From contig CAVQBE010000022.1 in the NCBI GenBank assembly GCA_963710675.1, forward strand, positions 1 through 64,000: a stretch of DNA of 64,000 bases. The letters are read 5' to 3'. The stretch's first letter is position 1. Every line of letters starts with the position of its first letter. The notes beneath the pieces were generated by a model, which was given only the letters and a program-made list of their open reading frames with translations, ran no database searches and was not told the origin of the DNA. The translations under genes and the position numbers were made by a program. Source of the DNA: JACCZX01 sp963710675. GTDB taxonomy: Bacteria > Pseudomonadota > Gammaproteobacteria > Burkholderiales > Burkholderiaceae_F. Shown here piece after piece: positions 50,116-58,286 of this stretch.

Positions 50116-51027
50116 GTGACTGCTCTTCCGCAACGCGTTCGTATCGTCGACGTCGGTCCGCGCGACGGGCTGCAGAATGAAAAGCAAATGATTTCGGCGG
50201 ATGTAAAGATCGAGCTGGTCGATCGCCTGACCGACGCCGGCTTTAGCAACATCGAAGTGACGTCTTTCGTCTCACCCAAGTGGGTGCCGCAGATGAGTGA
50301 CGCCGCCGAAGTGATGGCCAGGATTCACCGCAAACCAGGTGTCACCTACTCAGTGCTGGTACCGAATGCGAAAGGCATGGAAGGTGCACTCGCGGCAAAG
50401 GCCGACGAAATCGTCGTGTTCGCCGCTGCCAGTGAAGCGTTCTCACAGAGAAACATCAACTGCTCAATTGATGAGTCGATCGAACGCTTTCGCCCGGTGA
50501 CTGAGCAAGCACAGCAGAAGGGAATACGGATTCGAGGCGCCATTTCATGCGCGCTCGGTTGCCCCTATCAAGGCGAAGTCGAAGCCAAAGCCGTTGCCCA
50601 TGTCGCCCGGCGAATGAAAGACATCGGTGTGCAACACGTGGGTGTGGCCGACACGATCGGCACCGGTACGCCGGAAAACACAAAACGTGTGATGGACGCT
50701 GTGCTCTCCGTTTACGGTCTGAATGACATCAGCGGCCACTTTCACGACACGTACGGGATGGCCACTGCCAACGTTTACGCGTGCCTCGAGATCGGCATTT
50801 CTAGCTTCGACTCGAGCATCGCCGGCCTTGGCGGATGTCCGTATGCAAAAGGAGCGACCGGGAACGTGGCCACCGAGGACGTGCTCTACCTGCTCAACGG
50901 CCTCGGCATCGAGACCGGCATCGACTTCGCGAAGGCGGTTGCAACCGGCCAATGGATCAGCGGCATTCTTAACCGAAAAGCACACTCACGTGCAGGTAAC
51001 GCGGTTACCGCAAAGCTCGCCGCGTGA
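50116..51027 (+). CDS. liuE: Hydroxymethylglutaryl-CoA lyase
   Basis: 303 residues from a GTG at 50116. It cleaves HMG-CoA to acetoacetate and acetyl-CoA, the last step of leucine breakdown. TIM-barrel motifs: VDVGPRDGLQNEKQMI, TSFVSPKWVPQMSD, ADTIGTGTPENTKRVM, HFHDTYGMATANVYACLE (metal-binding HFHDT) and the signature GLGGCPYAKGATGNVATEDV with the catalytic cysteine. This gene, more than the carboxylase, is the evidence that the cluster degrades leucine/isovalerate. Confidence 0.97.
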   Translation: MTALPQRVRIVDVGPRDGLQNEKQMISADVKIELVDRLTDAGFSNIEVTSFVSPKWVPQMSDAAEVMARIHRKPGVTYSVLVPNAKGMEGALAAKADEIVVFAAASEAFSQRNINCSIDESIERFRPVTEQAQQKGIRIRGAISCALGCPYQGEVEAKAVAHVARRMKDIGVQHVGVADTIGTGTPENTKRVMDAVLSVYGLNDISGHFHDTYGMATANVYACLEIGISSFDSSIAGLGGCPYAKGATGNVATEDVLYLLNGLGIETGIDFAKAVATGQWISGILNRKAHSRAGNAVTAKLAA

Positions 51028-51045
51028 GTTTTCGGATCGACCAGC

Positions 51046-51471
51046 ATGTCACCCGATCTGAAAGCCGGTATTCAGTTTGACTTCGAATACAAGGTGCCTG
51101 ACAGCAAGACGGTGCCGCGCCTGTATCCCGAATGGCGGGAGTTTGGCGAGATGCCTGAAGTGTTTGCCACCGGATATCTGATCGGGCTGATGGAAGGCGT
51201 TTGTCAATTGGCCATCAAGCCATTTCTCGATTGGCCACGAGAGCAATCCGTCGGCACACACGTCAACTTTTCGCACCTGGCTGCAACGCCGCCCGGGCTG
51301 ACGGTTCGTGTCCACTGCGAAGTCACTAGTGTCGACGGGCGCAAGGTTACGTTTCGCGCGCAAGCGCACGACGGCCACGACCTTATATCCGAGGGCACGC
51401 ACGAACGCGTCGTGATCGACGCGGCGCGCTTCAATCAGAGGCTGCAATCGAAGCGAAGCGCGACGGTTTGA
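51046..51471 (+). CDS. Thioesterase family protein (hot-dog fold)
   Basis: 141 residues with a hot-dog thioesterase look: EVFATGYLIGLMEGVCQLAI (helix with acidic residue), SVGTHVNFSHLAATPPGLTV and GRKVTFRAQAHDGHDLISEG. This resembles fluoroacetyl-CoA thioesterase (FlK)-type proteins, which hydrolyse small acyl-CoAs. Next to HMG-CoA lyase it may release a CoA intermediate or proofread. It begins 18 bases after liuE. Its stop overlaps the DUF1289 TTG start. Confidence 0.88.
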   Translation: MSPDLKAGIQFDFEYKVPDSKTVPRLYPEWREFGEMPEVFATGYLIGLMEGVCQLAIKPFLDWPREQSVGTHVNFSHLAATPPGLTVRVHCEVTSVDGRKVTFRAQAHDGHDLISEGTHERVVIDAARFNQRLQSKRSATV

Positions 51472-51662
51472 ACGCATTACCTCTCGTACCCATCGAATCG
51501 CCGGTTCCATCGCCGTGTATTTCGGTCTGCGAGATGAACGCGCGCAGCGGCTGGTGCAAAGGTTGTTGGCGTTCAATCGACGAAATCGCACGGTGGTCGC
51601 AGATGGGCGAAGACGAAAAGCGCGCGGTGTGGGCACAACTGGCCAGGCGTAGCGCTTCGTGA
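51468..51662 (+). CDS. DUF1289 small zinc protein
   Basis: 64 residues with the DUF1289 cysteine set: SPCISVCEMNARSGWCKGCW (CxxxC...CxxC). TTG start at 51468 overlapping the previous stop (TTGA) is the best choice; a start is otherwise missing. The conserved tail RSIDEIARWSQMGEDEKR is typical. Function unknown; a zinc finger of this kind is often in operons for small-molecule metabolism. The stop overlaps the MBL-fold GTG (GTGA). Confidence 0.87.
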   Translation: MNALPLVPIESPVPSPCISVCEMNARSGWCKGCWRSIDEIARWSQMGEDEKRAVWAQLARRSAS

Positions 51663-52585
51663 TCACTGCTTCGGGTACGGCTTTGACGATGCGCGTACTG
51701 GAACGTGGCTGGGTATCGTCGAACAATGTTCTGCTGTTTGACGACGATCACTCGGCGACGTTGGTCGACACTGGCTATGTCACGCATAGCGAGCAAACGC
51801 TCGCGCTGGTGCGTCATGCGCTGCAGGGCAGGCGACTGGCGCGCATCATCAATACGCACTTGCATTCGGACCACTGTGGTGGCAACGCGCTGCTGAGCCG
51901 CGAACTGAACGCGACGATCGCGATTCCGCCCGGGCACGCCGAAGCCGTTGACCGCTGGGACGACGCGACGCTCGGCTACTCCGCATGCGGCCAGACATGC
52001 GATCGCTTCAGTTTCGACAGTGTGCTCCGGCCTGGCGAGCGCCAGATTATCGGAGGCTCCGAGTGGCAAGCACTTGCATCACCCGGCCATGATCCGCACT
52101 CGATCATTCTTTGGAATGCCGAGGATCGCACGCTGATTTCCGCAGACGCACTATGGGAGCAGGGCTTCGGCGCGATATTTCCCGAAGTCGAAGGAGAGTC
52201 TGGTTTTGCAGAACAGCGTGCAATCCTGGAGCTGATCAGCCAGTTGAAGCCGCGCTTGGTCATTCCAGGGCACGGCGCGCCATTTACCGAAGTCGATCAG
52301 GCGCTCGGACGCGCGTTCGCGCGCCTGGATGCGCTCGAGGCGAGCCCCGAACGCAACGCGCGCAGCGTGATCAAGACGCTGCTTAAGTTCCACTTGCTGA
52401 TCGTGCGCCATGTCGCGCTGGACGAATTGATCCAACGCTGCGGCGGATGGCACTATGCGCGGATTATCAACGAGCGCTACTTTCGATTGTCGTTTACGGA
52501 GTTCATTTCGCGCAACGTCGCGGAGCTCGTGGCAGGTGGCGCGCTGCTGCTAAGCAACGGCGTCGTCGCTAATCGAGATCCGTAG
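51659..52585 (+). CDS. MBL-fold metallohydrolase
   Basis: 308 residues, intact, from the GTG at 51659 overlapping the DUF1289 stop. Zinc motifs: NTHLHSDHCGGNALL (HxHxDH), SPGHDPHSIILW, SADALWEQGFG and PGHGAPF. The C-terminal 100 residues form a helical extension with WHYARIINERYFRLSFTEFI. Hydroxyacylglutathione-hydrolase-like or thioesterase activity is plausible but unproven. Last gene of the plus-strand run, converging with the minus-strand island. Confidence 0.92.
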   Translation: MITASGTALTMRVLERGWVSSNNVLLFDDDHSATLVDTGYVTHSEQTLALVRHALQGRRLARIINTHLHSDHCGGNALLSRELNATIAIPPGHAEAVDRWDDATLGYSACGQTCDRFSFDSVLRPGERQIIGGSEWQALASPGHDPHSIILWNAEDRTLISADALWEQGFGAIFPEVEGESGFAEQRAILELISQLKPRLVIPGHGAPFTEVDQALGRAFARLDALEASPERNARSVIKTLLKFHLLIVRHVALDELIQRCGGWHYARIINERYFRLSFTEFISRNVAELVAGGALLLSNGVVANRDP

Positions 52586-52591
52586 CGCTGA

Positions 52592-52714
52592 CTAGCTCAG
52601 CAGAGCCGTGGCCATCAGCGCAAGAGATACGAGAGCGACAACACCCGCCAACAAGTTCAGATCGTCGCCCGGATCAGAACCGCTTTTGACATCTTCCGGC
52701 ATTACCGCCTCCAT
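52592..52714 (-). CDS. 40-residue single-helix membrane peptide
   Basis: ATG at 52712-52714 to TAG at 52592-52594. The N-terminal 22 residues are acidic/polar (MEAVMPEDVKSGSDPGDDL) and the rest is a single hydrophobic helix (LLAGVVALVSLALMATALLS). A GCAATGGAGGCGG context precedes it with no clear Shine-Dalgarno, but the frame is clean and the helix composition typical of real mini-proteins. It is 82 bases downstream of the dsrE-like stop on the same strand, so it could be part of that unit. No known family. It lies only 7 bases from the convergent MBL gene stop. Confidence 0.5.
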   Translation of the reverse strand: MEAVMPEDVKSGSDPGDDLNLLAGVVALVSLALMATALLS

Positions 52715-52796
52715 TGCCCGCGACCTAACTGAAACATCGGCGTCCGCGTTGCGGGATTTAATCGTCCCGACGGACGGCGCAAATGAAGGGATTAGC

Positions 52797-53189
52797 TCAA
52801 AAAATCAACGTTCGCGTTCGTGGGTTCAGAGTTTCGGAAACGACGGTAGCCGCACCTGCGTGCCCGTCACACTCGGCAATCAGCGATGCGCCGCGCGCGT
52901 GTTCGTGCATCGCCATGCTGCATGCATACAGCTTTACACCTGCAACTTTCACTTCGCGAATGAAATCGCCCACGGTCTTGGTCCGCTCCGTATCGGTATG
53001 CGCGGCATCCGCGACACCGGGCAGCAGCCATCGCACCGCGGTCGATGTGAAATGCATGTCGACCTGGATTTCGAGCGCACGCGCGGCCAGCGCGTAGACG
53101 AATGGCGCAGCCGCCAGTGCAGGCTGCTCCGGGCCTGCCGACCACAGCACGATGACCAGCTTGTCGACACTCGACTGCTCAGTAGCCAC
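52797..53189 (-). CDS. DsrE family protein
   Basis: 130 residues, alpha/beta DsrE/TusD-like fold. Visible: KLVIVLWSAGPEQPAL, APFVYALAARALEIQVDMHF and VKVAGVKLYACSMAMHEHA with the cysteine that carries persulfide in DsrE-type proteins, then LIAECDGHAGAATVV. It is coupled to the GcvH-like gene: its start codon overlaps the 3' end of that gene by 11 bases. Sulfur transfer to or from a lipoyl protein is a reasonable role but unproven. Confidence 0.88.
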   Translation of the reverse strand: MATEQSSVDKLVIVLWSAGPEQPALAAAPFVYALAARALEIQVDMHFTSTAVRWLLPGVADAAHTDTERTKTVGDFIREVKVAGVKLYACSMAMHEHARGASLIAECDGHAGAATVVSETLNPRTRTLIF

Positions 53190-53658
53190 GATTCGGATCG
53201 ATGTCGAAATCTTCGGTATAGAAGTCGTCGATCGGCGGCACCAGCTTTTCGGCCAAGCGCGGCTGCAGCCACTCGCGGTAGGCGGTCACATCCATCAACT
53301 CCGCACGCTCGGTCTCCAGAGCAGTCGGTTCAACAGTGAACAGCCAGCCTGCGCCGTACGGGTCAGTAATGATCAGGTGAATGTTGTCGACCGCCGATGT
53401 ATTCGCCTCGACGATGCGGCACGATAGCGGAGCGTGAATCGCCACCGCCGTCTTGCCGGTTTCCATCACCCCCATCGAGCGATCGCGTTCAATCGTGCTG
53501 CCCGCTGGGCGTGGCGTGAACAGCATGAACTGGCCGTGTGCCGAGACAAGATGCGTGGCACCGACGCGCGCGCGACCATCGGTGCCCAAACGCACCCACA
53601 TATCCTGCTCGGGTGCGTACAGCACGTCCGTAGCGAGTTGGTCAAGCATCGAATCCAC
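53179..53658 (-). CDS. GcvH-like lipoyl-domain protein
   Basis: 159 residues with a lipoyl (GcvH-like) fold. The lysine that would carry lipoate sits in METGKTAVAIHAPLSCRIVE, corresponding to the ESVKA motif of GcvH, and the NTSAVDNIHLIITDPYGAGW stretch matches the C-terminal half of GcvH. No other glycine-cleavage gene is near. Such stand-alone proteins beside DsrE genes resemble the lipoate-binding proteins (LbpA) that carry sulfur in sulfur-oxidising heterodisulfide-reductase-like pathways. Here it is linked to the selenocysteine island. Confidence 0.85.
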   Translation of the reverse strand: MDSMLDQLATDVLYAPEQDMWVRLGTDGRARVGATHLVSAHGQFMLFTPRPAGSTIERDRSMGVMETGKTAVAIHAPLSCRIVEANTSAVDNIHLIITDPYGAGWLFTVEPTALETERAELMDVTAYREWLQPRLAEKLVPPIDDFYTEDFDIDPNRGY

Positions 53659-53690
53659 CTCTCGGCACCCCTTCTAATGGCTCAGGGAGC

Positions 53691-53717
53691 ACGAGGGGGC
53701 CAGCCGAGCCCCCTCGT
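53691..53717. terminator. GC-rich hairpin between the GcvH-like gene and selC
   Basis: Arms ACGAGGGGGC (53691-53700) and GCCCCCTCGT (53708-53717) are a perfect 10-bp stem with a seven-base loop. No T-tract follows on either strand, so it would terminate weakly or act as an RNA-processing/transcript-stability element after selC. Confidence 0.55.
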
Positions 53718-53731
53718 TCTTAGTCATGCGG

Positions 53732-53748
53732 GCGGCGCAAAGCGCCGC
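53732..53748. repeat. Short perfect hairpin (GCGGCGC/GCGCCGC)
   Basis: Seven-bp arms with an AAA loop (53732-53738, 53742-53748), the middle one of three hairpins downstream of selC. Likely RNA structure in the selC trailer. Confidence 0.55.
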
Positions 53749-53750
53749 TA

Positions 53751-53783
53751 CCGCCAGTACAACGCACGGCGTTGTACTGGCGG
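53751..53783. repeat. 15-bp perfect inverted repeat overlapping the selC 3' end
   Basis: Arms CCGCCAGTACAACGC (53751-53765) and GCGTTGTACTGGCGG (53769-53783) with loop ACG. The right-hand arm includes the complement of the tRNA CCA and discriminator end (53778-53783), so one strand of the hairpin is built from the mature tRNA terminus. Confidence 0.75.
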
Positions 53784-53873
53784 AAGAGTATGGGAGTCGA
53801 ACCCACCAGGGATTGCTGGCAACCCCTACCAGATTTGAAGTCTGGCCGGCCCACCGGGACACGACACTCTTCC
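53778..53873 (-). tRNA. selC: Selenocysteine tRNA (UCA anticodon)
   Basis: A tRNA-Sec of 96 bases with CCA encoded. Acceptor stem starts GGAAGAG at 53873 and pairs with CTCTTCC near 53782-53788. The anticodon loop reads CTTCAAA with anticodon TCA, and the long variable arm and T-loop segment GGTTCGACTCC are typical. It lies 33 bases downstream of selB on the same strand. Charged by SerRS and converted by SelA, it delivers selenocysteine to the in-frame UGA of fdhA. Confidence 0.97.
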
Positions 53874-53906
53874 TGTTTCGAAGCGTTACGAGTGTACGAG
53901 CACCGA

Positions 53907-55835
53907 TCAAGCTCGCCATGGATTCGCGCGCCGGACCAGATGATCGTCGCGCACTCTGCGCAGGTACCCCACTTTGTCGAAAAATTCCAAAATCTGAATG
54001 GCCAGCTTGCGGCCAGTGGCAATCTGATCACGAAAGTCGGCCGCACGCGCTGCGCCATGGCGTTGCGCAACACTTCCTGCAATGTCAGCGAGTTCGGCAA
54101 GCGAACTCGTCAGAAAAAAATGATCGTGCGCTACTTGCGCTACGTCACCGGTACGCGCAACGGTTTTCAGCAAATGCCGCACTTCCACTTCCGGAATACC
54201 GGTGTCGCGCGCGATATCGCGCACGCGCGGCGGATCGAACTTGCGCTCGTCCAGCAATGGCTTGATACGCTCCCATCGCGCACGCTGCTCCTTTCCCAGC
54301 GTGGCCGTATGCGTGGGCAGCGCCAGAAATGCGCCACGCCGCTGCAGCAACGACTCTCGAAGCAGCTCTTCGATCAGCGAACTGAACACGTCCATGTCGA
54401 GTGCTGGCGCGAGCATGCGCCGAAGCCTCTGTTGCTCGACGCCGGGCATTTCGGGTTCCTTTTGATGCGCTAGTCCGATGGCCGTGAGGACTTCGTTGCG
54501 CAATCGCTGCCAATGTTCAGCCGAGAGAGCCACGCTGGCAGCGACGTGGGCGCCGCAAGTGTCGATCAGCTCACGCACGTCAGCGTCGCGAAGATTCCAG
54601 GCCGAAGCCAGACGCGAAAGTGCCACGGGTTCGCGCTGCAGCCATGCGCTCAAAGCATCGATCGGCGAACCGTCACGCAGTGCCGCCAACAATTGCAGCC
54701 GCGCCGGCGACCGCCGCCCGCGTCGCGCGGCCGAGCCAAGCGGCGTCACATCGAGGACCGTGCCACCCCCGAGCGTGCGCTGCGCCGATGCATCGCGAAT
54801 CACGAAGCGATCGCCACGACAGACGGCGAGCGGACGGTCGGACGTCAATGACACCAGCTGCGCTCGCGCGGTCTCGCCTGCCTCGATGCGAGTCGCGTCC
54901 AGCACCGCCAGTTTCGCCATTGCATCTTCGGTGCCATGGTGCAAATGCACGGTCGACGAGTTGCCGAGAGACTTAACGACACGTGGCGACAGAGTCAGCG
55001 TCGCATCGAATCGCTCGGTCGTATTCGTCAACAGTGGCGCTTGCACCCACATGCCGCGCTCCACTTGCGCTTTTTCGATGCCTGCGAGATTGAGTGCACA
55101 GCGTTGTCCTGCGACCCCATTCGCGGCCGGCCGATCCTGCGCGTGGATCGTGCGCACGCGCGCGGTGATTGCCCGATGGGGCGTCGGTCCGACCGTCACC
55201 GAGTCGCCGACACGAACTTCGCCCGCGTGCACGGTGCCCGTCACAACGGTGCCGATACCGGATAACGTAAAGCTACGATCGATCGCCATTCGAAAGTGCC
55301 CGACCGTCGGTCGCGCTGCGCGGCGCGATGCGGCATCGAGCAGGTGCGCCTGCAATTCGGCCACGCCATCGCCCGTCACAGAGGAGACGGGAAACACCGG
55401 CCAGCTTGCTGCCGCCGTGTTGCGCACACGCTCATCGAGTTGAAGCAGAACTTCATCGATGCGCTCGGCCGACACGGCATCGATCTTCGTCAGCGCAACC
55501 GCGCCGATATCAATACCAAGCAGCAGCAGGATCTCCAGATGCTCATCGGTCTGCGGCATCACGCCGTCGTCGGCGGCGACCACCAGAAGCGCAAAGTCAA
55601 TACCGGTAGCTCCGGCGAGCATCGTGTGAACAAAGCGCTCGTGGCCAGGCACGTCGACGAAACCCAGCGCATCGTCATCGCCATCAGCGCCGAGTGGAAC
55701 GTAGGCGTAGCCGAGCTCGATCGAAATACCGCGCTTCACTTCCTCCGGCAGTCGATCGGTATCGCGTCCGGTCAATCGCTTGATCAGCGATGTTTTTCCA
55801 TGATCGATGTGACCGGCGGTTCCGATCAGCATCAC
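53907..55835 (-). CDS. selB: Selenocysteine-specific elongation factor SelB
   Basis: 642 residues, intact. Three EF-Tu-like domains first (GTPase motifs GHIDHGKTSL, DVPGHERF and TKID), then four winged-helix domains that bind the SECIS hairpin (visible segments RMLAPALDMDVFSSLIEELL and DIARDTGIPEVEVRHLLKTV). It brings Sec-tRNA to the ribosome at the fdhA UGA. Its ATG overlaps the selA stop (ATGA at 55832-55835). Confidence 0.97.
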   Translation of the reverse strand: MMLIGTAGHIDHGKTSLIKRLTGRDTDRLPEEVKRGISIELGYAYVPLGADGDDDALGFVDVPGHERFVHTMLAGATGIDFALLVVAADDGVMPQTDEHLEILLLLGIDIGAVALTKIDAVSAERIDEVLLQLDERVRNTAAASWPVFPVSSVTGDGVAELQAHLLDAASRRAARPTVGHFRMAIDRSFTLSGIGTVVTGTVHAGEVRVGDSVTVGPTPHRAITARVRTIHAQDRPAANGVAGQRCALNLAGIEKAQVERGMWVQAPLLTNTTERFDATLTLSPRVVKSLGNSSTVHLHHGTEDAMAKLAVLDATRIEAGETARAQLVSLTSDRPLAVCRGDRFVIRDASAQRTLGGGTVLDVTPLGSAARRGRRSPARLQLLAALRDGSPIDALSAWLQREPVALSRLASAWNLRDADVRELIDTCGAHVAASVALSAEHWQRLRNEVLTAIGLAHQKEPEMPGVEQQRLRRMLAPALDMDVFSSLIEELLRESLLQRRGAFLALPTHTATLGKEQRARWERIKPLLDERKFDPPRVRDIARDTGIPEVEVRHLLKTVARTGDVAQVAHDHFFLTSSLAELADIAGSVAQRHGAARAADFRDQIATGRKLAIQILEFFDKVGYLRRVRDDHLVRRANPWRA

Positions 55836-57292
55836 AATGCCTTCAGGTTGTTGATGAAAGCGGTCTCGTCGCCAACCAACAGACAGCGCAGATCAAGCCA
55901 TAGCGCGCCGTCCGCAATGCGGCCAATTACGGGCGTCGGCAAAGCCCGCAACCGATCTTGCAGCCGTTCAATTGCCCGGCCGCTCGCTTTGCCTGCCGCG
56001 CGAATGACCAAAGCGGCCGATGGCAAGCGTTCGGCGGGCATGCTGCCGGACCCAATTTGACTCGCGCAGTCCTCGATTGCGACGGTAAATGCCGGAGCCA
56101 ACCTGGTCTTCAATGTGCCCGCAACCCGGTCACACGCTGAGCGGATTTCCGGCTGCCGGCGTGTCAGCAGCGCGAGCGTCGGCAACCGCTCTGCAAGCCG
56201 ATGACCGCTTGCGTAGATCCGCAACGTCGCCTCAAGCGCTGCCATCGTCAGCTTCGAAACACGCAGCGCCCGTTTCAACGGGTCTTTCTTGATTCTTGCG
56301 ATCGCATCGGTGCGGCCGATGATCAGTCCCGCCTGCGGCCCTCCCAACAGCTTATCGCCAGAGAAGGTGACGACATCAGCACCCGCGGCTACCGATTCCT
56401 GCGGCAACGGCTCCTTGGGCAATCCATGGCGGGCCAAATCAATCAATGCCCCTGAGCCCAGATCCACCATATACGGCACGCCGCGCGCGTGTGCGATCTG
56501 CGCCAATGTTGCATCGTCGACCGTCGCCGTGAAACCGGTGATCGCGTAGTTGGACCAATGTGCCTTGACGATCATGCCGGTTCTCGGCCCGCACGCATCT
56601 TCGTAGTCGCGCGCGTGAGTGCGATTGGTCGTACCGACTTCGACCAGCTTGCAGCCCGCGGCTTTCATGATGTCTGGCATCCGGAACGCACCACCGATTT
56701 CGATCAGCTCGCCGCGCGAGATGATCGCTTCCTTGCGCGTAGCGAGCGCTTTTAGTGACAACAGCACCGCGGCGGCGTTGTTGTTGACGACTGTTGCGGC
56801 TTCGGCGCCGGTCAGCTCGCGCAATAAATCTTCGACGATGTAATCACGGTCGCCTCGACCGCCGCTCGCAACGTCGTATTCGAGCGCGGTATAGCTGCGC
56901 ATGGCGTCGGCGACAGCCTCGATTGCCTCTTCGGCCAGCAGCGCGCGACCAAGATTGGTGTGGATCACCGTGCCGCTTAAATTGAATACGGGCCGCAGCC
57001 TCGAAGCGCTGAGTTGCGACAGACGAAGCCGCACTTGCGCTATCAGATCGTCGTTGTGCGGGACCGCGGCGCCAGCAACTATCGCTGCGCGATGTGTGGC
57101 CAGCACTTCCTGGACCGCACGCTTGACCTGCAAGGTGCCGTGCTCCGCCGCCGCGGCATTTAGCTGCGGCGATGCCAGCAAACGGTCAACCGCCGGCAGG
57201 CGTGCTACTGCACCGGGCGAGGAGTCGGGTTTGGATCCGCCTGGCTTGCCTTCGCTTGATTCGCCCGTACCGGGCAGAGCCAAGTTCGGCAT
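55832..57292 (-). CDS. selA: L-seryl-tRNA(Sec) selenium transferase
   Basis: 486 residues, intact, PLP fold type I, forming a decamer with tRNA-Sec. Motifs: LGRALLAEEAIEAVADAM, VNNNAAAVLLSLKAL and the PLP lysine in VTFSGDKLLGGPQAGLI. It converts Ser-tRNA(Sec) to Sec-tRNA using selenophosphate. selD, which makes selenophosphate, is not in the window. The extended N-terminus up to about residue 30 (SEGKPGGSKPDSSPG) is disordered; start by longest frame. Follows fdhE by 2 bases. Confidence 0.97.
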   Translation of the reverse strand: MPNLALPGTGESSEGKPGGSKPDSSPGAVARLPAVDRLLASPQLNAAAAEHGTLQVKRAVQEVLATHRAAIVAGAAVPHNDDLIAQVRLRLSQLSASRLRPVFNLSGTVIHTNLGRALLAEEAIEAVADAMRSYTALEYDVASGGRGDRDYIVEDLLRELTGAEAATVVNNNAAAVLLSLKALATRKEAIISRGELIEIGGAFRMPDIMKAAGCKLVEVGTTNRTHARDYEDACGPRTGMIVKAHWSNYAITGFTATVDDATLAQIAHARGVPYMVDLGSGALIDLARHGLPKEPLPQESVAAGADVVTFSGDKLLGGPQAGLIIGRTDAIARIKKDPLKRALRVSKLTMAALEATLRIYASGHRLAERLPTLALLTRRQPEIRSACDRVAGTLKTRLAPAFTVAIEDCASQIGSGSMPAERLPSAALVIRAAGKASGRAIERLQDRLRALPTPVIGRIADGALWLDLRCLLVGDETAFINNLKAL

Positions 57293-57294
57293 GA

Positions 57295-58221
57295 CTAGGA
57301 CGTTCCGGGATGAAACAGCAAATTCGGGCCCGAGCGCGCGTACCCTTGTTCATCGACCAGCAGGTCAAGCGCAAGCGTGGCCAGATCGTCGGCGGTCGGA
57401 TCAAGATACGGATCTTTTTCCTGGTAAAAGATCTTCAGGTAGCTCTTGCATTCGTCGCACGTCTCAGCTCGCGCAGCGGGCTCGCTCTTCGTGTCGCCCT
57501 CGGTTTGCAGCACCAGGTACTTGACCCCCTTGTCTGTATCGCACGACGTGCATTGAATGCGCGATACGTTCCATTCGGTCGCGCACAGCGAGCACACCAA
57601 GTAACGCAAGTTCGCCTGCTCGCCACCGATGCGTAGCACACTGGCCACCGGCCGCGATGCACACACCGGACAGATGCCGGGTATGTCGCAATGCTCGACC
57701 AACGGCACGTCGAGCGTTGCAGCGAGCCGAGTGAAATAGGTTTGCAGCGCGGCACCGACGAACGGCACGAGCGCGGCTTCGTCATCCAGTGAAGTGCCGG
57801 CCAACACACGGTCCGCCAGCGACTCCTGCGCAGCTTCGTCGAGCACCTCGAGCGTTGTTAGCGCAGCCTGCACTCCATTGGTCGATTGAGCGCGCACTTG
57901 GCTGACGATATCGGTCAGATCGGCACGCCATTGCGGCGAACGCTCGTGTGATTGCGCCGATAGTGGTGGCATTCCGTACTCGCGGCTGGCGGTGAGCGCA
58001 GCTTCGGGCACGGCGTCAGCCGTGCGGCTTGCAAGCACCGACTGCTGCGCACTCGCCACTTTGGCCATTAGTTGCAGGTAGCCCGACATCGCATTGCCGG
58101 CAGCCACGCTCGCAAAGCGCGCCGCACGGTCGGCAAATAGATCGGGTCGAACGGGCAGCACGACGCGCGGCGTCTTGCGCACGCGATCGAGGCTGCCATC
58201 GGTGATGATCGGGGTTGCCAT
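57295..58221 (-). CDS. fdhE: Formate dehydrogenase accessory protein FdhE
   Basis: 308 residues, intact. A rubredoxin-type protein that binds FDH and iron in the assembly of respiratory formate dehydrogenase. CxxC pairs: CPVCASRP, CSLCATEW, CTSCDTDK and CDECKSYL. The N-terminal 140 residues are helical. Directly upstream of selA and downstream of the fdhA-B-C genes, matching an FDH-N assembly operon. Confidence 0.95.
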   Translation of the reverse strand: MATPIITDGSLDRVRKTPRVVLPVRPDLFADRAARFASVAAGNAMSGYLQLMAKVASAQQSVLASRTADAVPEAALTASREYGMPPLSAQSHERSPQWRADLTDIVSQVRAQSTNGVQAALTTLEVLDEAAQESLADRVLAGTSLDDEAALVPFVGAALQTYFTRLAATLDVPLVEHCDIPGICPVCASRPVASVLRIGGEQANLRYLVCSLCATEWNVSRIQCTSCDTDKGVKYLVLQTEGDTKSEPAARAETCDECKSYLKIFYQEKDPYLDPTADDLATLALDLLVDEQGYARSGPNLLFHPGTS

Positions 58222-58286
58222 AAGCTCAAGTGTGAAGCAAAAGCGGCAGGATCGCTCCTGCCGCCTTTACCAACTCAGCGCTCCGG

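Noticed and set aside
53179..53658. Part of a glycine cleavage operon
   Set aside because: No gcvT, gcvP or lpd gene is present; the gene is tied to dsrE and selC instead.
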